DNA of 64,000 nucleotides from Rachycentron canadum (Eukaryota > Chordata > Actinopteri > Carangiformes > Rachycentridae): contig CM076661.1 in the NCBI GenBank assembly GCA_038496675.1, positions 6,383,478 to 6,447,477 of the forward strand, in the 5' to 3' direction. The notes below the pieces were generated by a model. The model made no database searches. It had not been told where the DNA came from and saw nothing but the letters and a program-made list of their open reading frames with translations. Shown piece after piece: positions 46,370 through 57,919 of the stretch (within the stretch, counting starts at the first letter, position 1; each line of letters begins with the position of its first letter). The translations under genes were made by a program, and so were the position numbers.

Positions 46370-49300
46370 ATGGCGGCTCTTTTGGAATCTCTCCTGTCGA
46401 AGAAAGTGGATGTTAATACGGTCGCAGACTGGCTAAAAAATCCTGAGGTGAGTCTGAAACAGTTCGCGGCCACACGAGTGACACGCCCGACACGCGCCTG
46501 CCTTTTGCACAACGTGTTTTATGAGATGACATAGCTCACAAGTGAGTGTAAACAAAACTTTTAGCTAGCGAGCTAGCGAGCTAAATGTAGCCTGGATGGT
46601 ATGCACTTCAGAAGAGACGCTTCCTGCCTGTCGAGAGAAAATTTAAAGTTAAAACAGATCATAATTTACAGTTGTCGCGTCCTACTGGCATTGTTGTTAC
46701 CAACCGAAAGGGGCTGTACAGTTTTGTAGATGTTAGCTAGCGCATTGTTAGCAAGGCCAACTAGCTATTTTCTGCAGAATGTCGTGAAGCTGTCCAGCAA
46801 AACATTTGTTGACCAAGTTGCTCTCTTTAGGTGGTACCTCATGGATTAAACAGCGTTGAGCAGGCTATTGCAGCTTTACAAATGCCTTGTTTTTTCCCCA
46901 ATGCAATTTCCATTATTTCCAATAATTATGCTTTTTTTTCCACAGGGGTACGACAAGCTGTCACTCGGTGAACCTGGGGTGACAGTTCATAAACAGGAAT
47001 TTGTTCCTTTTCTTTTAAACTTCCTGAGAGAGCAGAGCAGTCAAGCACTAACCCATGGCCCTGCCACGCCAGCCAAGACCCCCAGCCGCCCCAGGCCTGC
47101 TGGACAGACGCAAAGTTTTAATGACAAGAGAGGATGCAGATCTGCTGGTGGCGGAGCTGGTTCACGGAGTGCCAGCCGGGTCCAGCTTTTTTCTCCAGCC
47201 ATGTCTGTGTCACCGGGAACTGAGTGGGGTGCTGTTGGTCAGTCAGATTCCCACTGTCTGAGTGGGGTCAGCGCCTTCAGCAGCCCCTCCTTTACGACAA
47301 CATTGAGTCCTGCCTCCAGGCCCTCAGGCTCAGAACGCCGGCCCAGCCAGAGGATCAGTCTGGGGGACTACATGGTTTCTTCTCCAGACCTCCAGCACAG
47401 TCCCAACCTCCAGTCACAGAAGGGCCGCAGGAGGAGTGGTGGTGGAATGGCTGGACAAGGACGGCATGGAGGAGCACGTGGAGGACATCACAGTGATGAG
47501 AATGGACGGTGGGACGGTGGGGGGAGAAGGTCAGGTAGAGGAGGAGGGGGAGGGTACAATAAGATAAGTGAGCAGGTTTCACCTCCATCTGTGGGACAGC
47601 TCAACTTGAGCAACTTGGAAGATTTCCCTCCTGTTGGGTCATCACCAGTTTCACCAGTGTGAGTTTTCACAACTCTAACTGAAACAAAAGTTCACGCTGA
47701 TGCCAGCATTTATTTTCTGATTTGTCTAATGGCTCACATTCATCCTTCAGGACATCAAAACCATCTAGAAGAATAAACCCAACACCAGTCAGTGCTGAGA
47801 GGCCACACTCCAAACCAAAGACCTGCTTCACCTCCACCCCATTCAGGAAACCCTCTAGCTCCCCATCAGGAGTAGAGGTGGCTCAGGGGTCAATGACAGT
47901 GGGCAGTCCTCTGAGCCTGCAGGAAGAGAGAGAACTACTGAAAAAGGAGAAGTAAGTCGAATTTCTAACCTATTTCTCAAGTTCAAGGCAGTGGAATAAA
48001 GGGTGATTCAATTATTTTTGTTTATACTTTTGCCCTTGTCAGTTCTCAAAGCAAAAGTACCCTTTAGCTTCAGCAGTTGTAGAATTTGTAATTAATACTC
48101 ATTCATTAAATTAATATTGTTTACTGATTTTTATGTATATGTTACAAGTTTCAATTTCTTTATTTTCTCATTATGATCAATAAGGACCTCTGCTGTTTTT
48201 GGTCTGAGTGCAGCATCAGTTTATCTCTGCGGTTTCATGATCAGGAGTTTCTTGTTTTCAGGACAAAGCGAGCCCAGCAGGTCGCCTCTCCTCTGCCCTC
48301 CTCTCTGGACCCTTGCACCCCTACTAAGTCAGGGCTCAGGACCGGATCTAAAGTTACACCTGAACTGCAGACGCCTTGTCCTGAACCATCCAAAGTCACC
48401 TTCTCTTCGGAACTGGATCTCTTGGCGGAGCTGTATTGTACCTGCATTTCTGGTAAATGGCCACAAGGTGTCATGATTGTGTCATAATGTAAAAGAATAA
48501 ATAAATAACATGTAAAAGAAAGTAAAAAACCTGGCAACAAATGATGATGATGAAAATGAGTGTGTTATGTCTTACAGAAAACCTAGTGCCAAACATTTTC
48601 CTGGAGCTTTTTTTCGTGATGCAGTTGCTAACATCTCGGTCTCCTCACACTCATGATGATGATGATGAACAAGGCAATTTGTGTGCTGTAAATTCAGGTG
48701 TGTAATTTATTTCACTATATTACAATAACATCAAAATATAGTGTCTTTAAAATGTATTTATTTTTAAAAATATATATTGTGTGTTTTTCCAGCAGTTGTT
48801 TGGATTTAAATTGAGTCACTTTTTATTATTTTCAGATGTTCTGGAGAGATGCTACCTAAGACAAGTACATAACTGTGTGTATTTTGCTGTGAAGGTTCTG
48901 GAGAATCAATTTCAGTGAGTTTTCCTCAGTTATATTCTATTGACTAACAGGAATTTATCAGCTCACAGTTTTCACCCTATTGAGTGACTTTCCTCCTCTG
49001 AGCTCTGAACTGACTCATATGCATCTTCTTGTTCTATATATAAGGTTGGTAGCTCATTTGGACAAGTGTACATTGCGTCTGCTAGCAGAGAACGAGAGGG
49101 TTGCGTCTTTCTCTCCAGATTTCAGGGACCGTCTCACTCAAGCCCAGGACAGAAGCACAGCCAAGGTACCAAACTTTTGCTTTATGACTAGTGTAATAAA
49201 TGTCAGAGTGATACTGGTTAAATTGCTGTTTTGTACTACATTTGTTGGTTTGATGTTTTTATGTAACTTCCTTTTGTGCTCCAGCTTTCTCCCTCAGTTT

Positions 49301-52300
49301 CCACTTTCATCCACTCAGTCCCTTTCCGTCCTGCTACGGACAACAGGTCCAACTTTGGAAGTGACAAGGCCTTCCACACCTTTAAAAAACAGAGGTATGT
49401 CACAGCTTCTTCTTATGTCCAGCAAATATTATTTTGATGACAGATGGGGTCAAACTCATACACTTGTATTTTTCATGGTTATAAACAGATGGAGTGCAGG
49501 CTGAGCACTGTGATATATTTGCCCCTTTTCTCAGAGATATTTTTTATGAGGTGCTGAGAGAATGGGAGGACTTTCATATGGAACCTGGCTGGAATTTTGA
49601 TGTCGCTTTAGGAAGCAGGATAAGGCAAGTCCAATGAATATTTGTTTTATTATTATCTTATGGACCAAGTGTAAAATTGAAAAATGTAAAAATTGTTTCT
49701 ATTTAATTCATTTATCTGATTTACTTTTGCTCCATGAATTTCATCGTGTTGTTGTCTTTTTTTAGAGGAATGATGAATCAGCTAACCTCTGCAGGAAACC
49801 ATTCACATTTTGCCCGTCTGTTCCTGAAGCAGCTTGTACAGGTACACTTTGGCATGCGCATTAACATGATAACATACACCTGCTTTTCTTCCTTATTTTA
49901 ACATACCATACTTTTTTTTTTTTTTTTTTAAAGATGTGTAAAGGGCCCCGTATGAACAACTCTCCCGGGGACACCCCTGACACCGACCTGCTTGGCATGC
50001 TGGGAGCTGACAGCTTGGGGCGTCTGAAACGTCTTGAAGAGCGTCTCATTCAGCCTCATGGAGTTGTTGGTCCCTGTCCTCCTCCATCCTTCCCTGGCCA
50101 CCAGGAGTTCTTTAGAGACTTCCTACAGACAGCTAGCTGGTGAGACAACACGTCTGAGCAAATACCACCAGTGACATTATTGAACTATATTGTTAAAATA
50201 TAAAATTGGCAGAGGAGAGATTGTAAGATTGTCTTTTACCCCACGCATATCATGATGTATTCACATAGTCAGTGGTCAAGAACTGTACGGAGATACAAAA
50301 TAACTCAATACATTTTATGTTTATAACAGCTGTATGGTAATTTTCTGAACAAGTTGTTTTCCATTTTGCTCCAAATTAAACATTTTCCTCGACTTGTCTT
50401 TCTGTGATCTAACTTGTTTTACATATCGTGTACCAGCTGCCAGCTGAACCAGCACCTGCAGGACAGCCTGTGTCAGCAGCTCCTCCAGCTGGACGAGGTG
50501 TCCATCCTCAGCCCTTCCTCTTCCGTTGGGGAGGGAGAGGAGGAGGGAGATGGGGACATGGAGCAGCAGGTATACTATCAAGAGTCAGACAAAAAGATAT
50601 TAATCAGGTGTTGGTGTCGCTGACTGTTTTTTTTTTTTTTTTTTTTAATTTTGGCAAAAGATTTCAGCATTGATAGTCTGTAAAAATGCAAATGTCAGGT
50701 TTAGAGAATAAATCTCACTGGCCTGCTGTTGATTATTACATAAACGTTTACATATTTGTCTCTGTCAGGATGAGAAGCAGCGGTTCACCTCAGTGCTGCT
50801 CCTCGCTCGTCTCCTGGCTAAGTTTCTTGGATTTATTTCTTTTCTGCCTTACCAAACGTCTGAGAGGCCATCCAGAGAGATTCAGGAGACTGCTACAGCC
50901 CTGCGCAGCAAGGTGAGGAAAAACTAATGAACGTAAATTAAGCAGTTAAATAATTGTAGCTTTTTTTCATCTAGCAGGGCAAGTTTTATCTCATCAGTGA
51001 TACTCTAAATTGTTAGTAGTCCAGTTTGTAGTTTGTATTCCAGAGCTGGCATGTTTTCTGCAAAACATTCCATTACATTAGAAAAATCTTCCTCTCTTGG
51101 GCCTTCAGAGCATTCCAGTGCTGGATGTGTGTGCTGTGCTCAGTAACAGTATGAAAAGGAGACGCACCATCTTGACTGTCCCCTGGCTTGTGGAGTTCCT
51201 GTCTATGTTGGACTTTATTGGTCCTCTGCTGCTCTGCTACAGGACTGCCTTAGGCACATTGCTTCTTCTGTACAGGTAAAAAAAAAAAAAATCATTTCTT
51301 TTATGAATATTTGGAAAAACCACAAACAAACTTTGTTTTGTTGGACTTTATGTTGTTTAAATCTTTTGTTTGCTTATAGGAGGATGTTGTTGGGCAGATG
51401 TGGAGAAATGTGTTACCTAAACAAGCTATTGATGGTGTCTGTATTAGGTTGGCTTTTCCAGGTGAGACAACATGTATAGATTAGATTTGTTTTGTATAAA
51501 ATATCCTAAATCGAGTAGAATAATATAATTGGTTACAATTTAAAAATCGACAGAGGTCACATTTGCATTTATCATATTACTTTTCTATAACATTTACATG
51601 TAATTGAACAGGTTGTGTTTAACTTTTGTAGATCCCTGTTATTCCTGAGGACATTTTCTTCACCAATGAGTTCACTGTGGTGGCTAAGCTGGAGGACAGC
51701 AACACAAGTGGTACAGGACTTGTAAGTAAAATATTCATTATAGTAGGTGTTTGTGCATAAAATGCCCACTGCTGTTTTCATTTGTACTGAGGGTTCTCTT
51801 GTTATTCTCAGGACTGCATTCCCTTAGTGGATCAGCAGCTCCTCTATACATGTTGTCCATTTCTTGGTGAGTGAGTCTGTACATCTTTACTTAACTACTA
51901 TTTTTTTTTAATGTGCATATTTGTTTCATTGTTCAATGTAGACCACATTTGGCCTGCATTTATGTTGGCAGCACAAATGCCCCTCAGGGTAACATGCACT
52001 TGTTTAAGCTGTGAATTGATGTTGGTACAGGTGAGTTTCGCAAGCTCCTTGCCGCCTTTGTGTCTGGAAGCACAGCCAAAAGTGGAGGAATTATCCGCAA
52101 GATCACTCCCACTTCTGCCGAGCTCAGGGATATGCCAACTGCCAACAGGTCGCAGCAGAAACTGCAGGTGGGTAAACAGGAGAGGCTGTAAATAGAAATT
52201 CAAAATGGCATCAACAATTTACATGTGTGCAAGCCTTTAAACCAATCACTCTCATGTGACAGATGGACCTCGAGCAAGCCTTCTTTCACAACCAGCCTCC

Positions 52301-54881
52301 GTCGCTCCGTCGCACTGTGGAGTTTGTCGCTGAGAGAATTGGATCTAATGGCGTCAAGCATATGAAGTTAGTATCAGATCTCTGTGGTGGTTGGCCTGAA
52401 GATTTAGATTTCCAAGTCATACATTTCTAAATCAGCTGCATCTTGCACAGTTTCTTTTATTTTACTTTGACCAGCCTTCCACTAAATTACTTTTTAGAAT
52501 TGAAAAGGACTTTCAGAGTAGCAGGTAATCAGCCCGCAACTTTGGTTGGTTGCTTACTCAAGAGGCGAGCAACTGTTAACAGTCTAAATTTACCAGCACT
52601 TAGGTGGTGGCCGATGTGAATTCACCACCCTGTGTAGATGTATTTTATAGTTATGTGTATCAAAACTCTTACTTTTAGCAGCATAAATACCAAAGTCTTT
52701 CATGAACTTGTCTGTGCATGTGTGTGTATGTTCATGTTTATTCTGGGATTTTACAACAGGGCTACGTTAGTGAGTGAGTTGGTGGAGAGAGGAGAGAAGA
52801 TGCTAAGAGATGGACTGGAGGTGTCAAACTCAAATCCTTCAAAGCTGAATGACTCCATCTGTGCTCAGCTGTGTGATGCAGGATTAGAAGCCCTGGCAAG
52901 AGCTACAAGGTACAACATCATCTTTTAGTAAACAGTAACTGTGCAAAATATCTTGATGGGCAATTAGGTAGTTGGAAAGGAACATTTTTGTAAGTTTTTT
53001 TGCTTCTGTGGGGTGATCTTTTCTCTGTGGTAATCTGTTTTATTTGCAGATTTTGTTGTGAGAAGAGTCCTGAAGCCATAAGAATCCTGCTCCCTGATGA
53101 GACCTCACCTGCTGTAGGTTCTTTTAAAAGTCACCATGCAAAAATGATATCAGGTCAAAGAAACACCCCGAAGGCCCTCTGACAAACTTGATTACAATGA
53201 AAATCTCAAACTAAATGCAGATTATTTATTCCCACTGAAGATGCACACTAAAAACTTGCATTGTGTTGTTCTCATGTGTTTGCCTCACTATCTCTCTGCA
53301 GGTCCTGACCACATCTGAAAACATCACCAAACGTCTTGCAACAGAAAAAGCCTGCAGCTGGCTCTCCGCCAACATTACAGGTAGCTAGTTAAAGCAGTGC
53401 ACCTGCGTTTTTGCATATTTTTTCCCTGTTAAATAGATGTGTTCTGCACTCCGCATCGATTACAGCTATTTTCCAACATAGTCTTTTTCAGTCTGTTTTT
53501 TTTTTTTCTTCTTCCCTTATACCTCAGTCTGCCTTTTTTTGCATCGTTCCTTGTAGTGTGATATTCAGTAGGAAACTTGAGATGTGCATATCGTGCATGT
53601 TTGCTTGTTATGTGTTTTTAAAAATGTATCTTATAATTTGAAGATAGACATTCTATAATGATTAGTGTGATGAATTATGCATGTCCAGCAACTCTGTAGG
53701 GAGGCACTGATCCAACTTCTTTCTCTCCCAATTCTGATTTCCTGCTGATCGCGAGAAGCAATTCAATACCATTGCTCTCTTTTTTTTCCCCGAGTTTTGC
53801 TTTGGACTCATTATCTAAGAGAACACAGAGGCACGGATTCATCTGGCCCACCGTGACCGATAACAAAGAACACTGAATTTTTTAACAACATTGACAAAAA
53901 AAAAAGATTTATGCAGACCTGTTGAATAGTGACTTCTTTTTCTCTTTTCACCAAAACTATGTAAGGGCTAGAGCCGATCCCAGCTGACACTGGGCGAGGA
54001 CGGGGGTGCACCACAGGGCCGACATGTAGAGACATACAGAGACAAAACAAGCTTCTTGCTGTAACCACTGAACCACTGTGCCGCCCGAGTATGTTCATGT
54101 GTGCGGGTACAAGTGAAACAGAAAAATACCACTTCTGTGCACTGGAGCTGCAACATAAAGTGTACTCTTCTTGAATCTGTAAATGTGCAGGTGTACTTGA
54201 GTATGAACTAATCATTGATGAAACTGTCACTAAAGCTTATTTGTTACAAAAGACAGAAGCCAGTCCTGTGATTGAAGATTCCTCAAGGGCTACCTTGTAA
54301 AAAGTCCGCACTGATTTCTCACCATCAGCGCTCATCAGACGAGAGTGGAAGAGCAGATACGATCGCGTGATGAAGGCTCTGGTTAGCCCAGTGGCTCCAG
54401 ACTTGGGGGATGTGGAGCGGGCTGTGGTCGAGTTGGTCACCCAGGAGCGGTCGACTACTCCCAAGAGGAAACAAGGAAGTGAGAGGGTGATCTCCTGCCC
54501 TCCACACTGCAAACACAGTGCTTCACTACCCTCAGACATCCTCATCGAGATAAAGGTGTGTTTGCATAAGACAATATATTAGCATTTCATTAATATATGG
54601 GAGTTGCTGTTGTGATTTTTATTCATCAGAGCTTTGTTTGACATTGCTCTGTAACTGCTACAACTGACGGGCAATTTAAGGCAATTAATGAGTTCTTACT
54701 ATGCAAAATTTTACAAATTGGTAAAAAAAAAAAAAAAAAAATTCTTGATGTTTTAATGTTTAATTTTAAGTGATCTAGATGTGTTATCAGTAATTAGCTG
54801 CTCTGAAATGCTGGAAAGGAAATCAAACCTTACTTCTTACTAAGGTAAAAGTGAAAGATTTCTGTATGAAGTTCTTGAATG

Positions 54882-54912
<31 letters not shown>

Positions 54913-56582
54913 TAATGTAGGAGTTGTTGAGCATTGCAGTAGGCCCCAGGACTGATGAAGAGCTGCCAACTGGCTCTCAGCTCAAAACACTGCTGCAGAG
55001 AGTGGGAGATACACTGGCCTGCAGAAAGGTACACAAGACACAAGTGCAACAGAAAAGCACTCGTTGGATTTCCAGATTATTTTTTTTTCAGTAATCATCA
55101 CACTTTGTTGTTCTTATCTCCTCACTTAGTTTTTAACTGTGGTGTCAGAGCAGATGCTTCTGAACTCTACTGTCCTAATGGCCTGCAAACTGGGTATGAG
55201 TCCAGAATTTTAATCAAAAAGTTCTTAATTAGAGGAAAACTGTCTATTGACGTGTAAAATGTAAAGTGGTTAATTCCCCGAAGTACTACAGCTTCATAAA
55301 CAATTGTATTTGTTATTTAAATTGCCCGTTCTAGCTGATGTGCCATATTGTGTAACAGACCCGACTGCCTGTTGTTGTGCTCAGTGTCTGCAGAGCTGCC
55401 GGTACTGTGTCTGTCGGGGTGCAGAAGAGGTGGTGAGGTTATTGCGGGTCCTGGTTCAGGGTCAGAGCCTCCTGTCAGATCGGTGCTGGAGCAGCTTGCT
55501 GAGCTGTGGGAGAGAGACTGCTGCTCCTCCGCCCCCCTCCACTTGCTCTTCACCCCACTCACTGTCACTGCTGTACTGAGGGCCAGCGACACTGAGGTAT
55601 TTCAACTACCGCTGATATCAAAGTGTCAATGAAGCTACAACAACTACTTTATACCTTTGATTTATACCTGTATAATTTACATAGTATATAGCCATAGATA
55701 CAAATGGGTATGCATGTAAATTGCTTCTGGTAACAGAGAATAACATGAAACTTGAAGGACTTTTATATTTATATTTTGCACTGACATGGTAATGACATTT
55801 TATTTTTGCTGAACTTAACCTTTTCTGTTTGATGAGTCATAAAGAATTCCCTTGTCTTTTTAGTGGAACAACTACCTGTTCCTGGTTAGAAAGCTAGTTG
55901 ATGGAGGAACCCTCGGCGAGGAAGAGGTCATGTCTCATTGGAAGAAGCTAACAAGCGTGGCTTTGCCAGCGGTGAGGGCTCACTGCTTTTATCATTTTCT
56001 TTAGGAAGTTTTTTCCCTTACTCCTGATTTGACCTGTTTGACTCTTTCCCTCTCTTTCCAGCTCACTTTGTTCTCTAATTTCTGTCTCATTTCAGGAGCT
56101 GATAGAGAAATTTCAGCTGCAGTCACAGAGTATTAAACCCACCTTGCCCCTGGCTGAGTTATCAAGTCACATGGACATGCTGCAGGTCTCACATCAGACA
56201 TTAGAGGGCGCTACGTGACAATAATAATACTATGACATGTCCCACAGCATCTTTTGTGTGATCACCACAGTGTTTTAAGTCACATCTGTCAGTGTGTTGT
56301 TCAAGGGGGATGCAGTTCTGGGTGACTTCATGTTGTTGACCATTTTTCCAGTTGCAGTTTGTGCATCAAAGCTGTTCCACCTGTCAGCCTCTGTACAGAC
56401 TTTTGGCTTCAGACTTTTGTTCTTCACCTGCCTTTCATGAATCCCTCTGCTCTTTTGCTGGGGTGCTGGTTAGAACCAGAAATCCCTGCCAGTCAGCGTT
56501 AGTAGTTAGGGACCACATCATCTCTTACCTTAGATCCATGGAAGCTTCATGTAAGCAAACCTGTAAATATGATTTTGTCTGA
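46370..56582 (+). CDS. cdan1: Codanin-1, 28-29 coding exons
   Basis: Codanin-1 binds the histone chaperone ASF1 and the nuclease-like CDIN1; human mutations cause congenital dyserythropoietic anaemia I. Exons: 46370-46447, 46946-47658, 47751-47951, 48262-48452, 48578-48697, 48836-48914, 49045-49165, 49285-49394, 49535-49624, 49766-49841, 49934-50139, 50437-50569, 50769-50912, 51109-51275, 51380-51461, 51632-51721, 51812-51866, 52031-52167, 52263-52366, 52760-52909, 53050-53113, 53302-53380, 54329-54555, 54921-55028, 55130-55193, 55385-55596, 55864-55971, 56096-56185, then either read-through to TGA at 56216-56218 (1343 aa) or exon 29 at 56352-56582 (1409 aa). Human is 1227 aa with 28 exons. 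Phases agree throughout. Landmarks: EFVPFLLNFLREQSS, a Gly/Arg-rich segment in exon 2, the ASF1-binding B-domain RRINPTP near residue 270, and PPSLRRTVEFVAERIGSN. Intron 9 is GC-AG. Confidence 0.93.
49625..49765 (+). other. cdan1: cdan1 intron 9, GC-AG type
   Basis: The 5' splice site reads ATAAG|GCAAGT, the preferred context for a GC donor, and the intron ends TTTTTTTAG. Using it yields SRIR-GMMNQL, aligned without gap to human SRIRAMMGQL. The nearby GT (CAA|GTCC) would put the next exon out of frame. Confidence 0.8.
53961..54092 (+). mobile_element. Degraded fish interspersed repeat in cdan1 intron 22
   Basis: The segment contains CCGATCCCAGCTGACACTGG, a GGGCGAGGACGGGG run, TAGAGACATACAGAGACA, and finally CTTCTTGCTGT and CCACTGTGCCGCC. 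This order matches a repeat found throughout teleost genomes, whose longer copies have a central part (heading, first-line and header words around AATTTAGAG) that is missing here. The family name is uncertain; it could be a tRNA-unrelated SINE or a non-autonomous element. Confidence 0.55.
56186..56218 (+). other. cdan1: cdan1 exon 28 read-through end (alternative stop)
   Basis: If the weak donor CAG|GTCTCA at 56185 is not used, translation continues ten codons (VSHQTLEGAT) to TGA. This ending falls at the same place as the human C-terminus, so it may be the ancestral end. Confidence 0.5.
56352..56582 (+). CDS. cdan1: Candidate extra 3' exon of cdan1 (exon 29)
   Basis: A good acceptor (GACCATTTTTCCAG) opens a 76-codon frame in the phase left by exon 28, ending TGA at 56580-56582. 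The product has no domain I recognise; it is Cys-rich and includes a helix-like stretch SALVVRDHIISYLRSMEAS. The upstream donor is weak, and human CDAN1 has no such exon. It could be a fish-specific C-terminal extension, a minor isoform, or chance open 3'UTR. Confidence 0.4.
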   Translation: MQFVHQSCSTCQPLYRLLASDFCSSPAFHESLCSFAGVLVRTRNPCQSALVVRDHIISYLRSMEASCKQTCKYDFV

Positions 56583-56882
56583 AGGGAAAAACAAGTAGAT
56601 CAAGCACTTCAAACAGTCAAGACCAAAGCAGAGTATTAGCAAAGACAGGAGAAGGGTCCCCAAGATGAGCCTTTGTATGATTTTTACTGCCGAGAATGTA
56701 AACTGAGTAACTGCTGTCACATCAAGGCATTGGCTCATTAAAATGAACAACAAATTCTGAATATTTTTAATTTTGACACATTCAGCCAGACAAACCAGGT
56801 TTAAGAAGAATTGTATGTGACAGTTTTGAAACATGGACTGAAAATGAAATTTCTTTTGTTAGTTTTTAGAACCACCAGAGAA

Positions 56883-56888
56883 AATAAA
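56883..56888 (+). terminator. cdan1: cdan1 polyadenylation signal
   Basis: AATAAA 300 bases after the exon 29 stop, followed by T-rich sequence (GTCTTTATTTTAG). Suits either cdan1 ending. Confidence 0.6.
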
Positions 56889-57213
56889 TGTCTTTATTTT
56901 AGTATAGCACTTTCACACTGCCTATGACCGCCACAACTAGTGAATTGCATGTGTATTTCATGAATGCAAGACTGCATTTGTGATTATTTTTGTTCATGTT
57001 GAATGAGCACTATATTCTTTGCTGCTTTTAAATTGAAATATTTTTTATGTTGCCACAAAACTAAAAATATAATAATAAAGATGTATTCTGGTTTAAACGT
57101 TTGTTGTATGTTGTCATCTCGTCAATGGAAGGTAAAATACTCACATCATGTAAGCAAAAGTCCCAATACAACAATCAAAAAATACTCTGCTATGCCTTGG
57201 ATATATAAGTTAA

Positions 57214-57552
57214 AGTACTATGCTATGCTATACTTGACTATACTGCACTATGCTATGCTATACTTGACTATACTGCACTATGCTATGCTATGCTATACTT
57301 GACTATACTGCACTATACTATGCTATGCTTGACTATACTGCACTATGCTATGCTATGCTATGCTTGACTATACTGCACTATGCTATGCTATGCTATACTT
57401 GACTATAATGCACTATGCTATGCTATGCTTGACTATACTGCACTATGCTATGCTATGCTATACTTGACTATAATGCACTATGCTATGCTATGCTATACTT
57501 GACTATACTGTACTGTGCGATGCTATGCCATACTATGCTATACTATTCTATA
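57214..57552. repeat. Minisatellite built from pentamers
   Basis: About ten 30- to 35-base units made entirely of five-base words of the type CTATG, CTATA, CTTGA, CTATA and CTGCA. Units differ by whole pentamers, so length changes keep the five-base register. It lies between the cdan1 3' end and the stard9 promoter. There are no spacers of unique sequence and no nearby cas-like genes. Confidence 0.93.
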
Positions 57553-57659
57553 GCTTTGTCCCATATACCAATCATGCCACTTACAAGTAAATAAGATAAA
57601 GTAAAAATCCTCAGTGAAACACTTTAAAGCGGTGGATTTAAATAATAACAGACATGCAA

Positions 57660-57919
57660 ACAGCAGATTTGAATATGAGTGTAGGAGGAGGACCCAGGAC
57701 CATCCCTCCTCCCCCTCTGTCCAGCAGGAAGTTTCAGTCTTCGGTCGGGAGTTTTTGGAGGAGACGCGGGCGGAGGATGACTCCGGCAGCGGTCAGCGGG
57801 GCAGTTTCACTCCCGCTTCAAGTTTGATCGGACTGATCGGCGGAAAGACGCGACATGCTCACACGGGAAATGTTGTTTTACAGCAGAGCTGGGCCGAGCT
57901 GTGAGTAAACAAAGGCACC
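57660..57919 (+). promoter_or_regulatory. stard9: stard9 promoter and 5'UTR
   Basis: A GC- and CpG-rich stretch (GAGACGCGGGCGGAGG, GATCGGCGG and similar) ends at the stard9 ATG, which has a good Kozak context (CACCATGG). CpG richness continues into intron 1 to about 58210. Confidence 0.5.

Noticed and set aside
45651..46534. Long frames spanning the N gap
   Set aside because: Made of unknown bases; only the part from 46370 is real coding sequence (cdan1 exon 1).
55335..55384. Earlier acceptor for cdan1 exon 26 (CTAG at 55331-55334)
   Set aside because: It gives a frame with no likeness to codanin-1; the acceptor at 55384 restores the human-like frame (LVSAELPVLC, then LAELWERD).
57214..57552. 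Regular direct repeats that could suggest a CRISPR array
   Set aside because: Units are contiguous with no unique spacers, and the host is a vertebrate.
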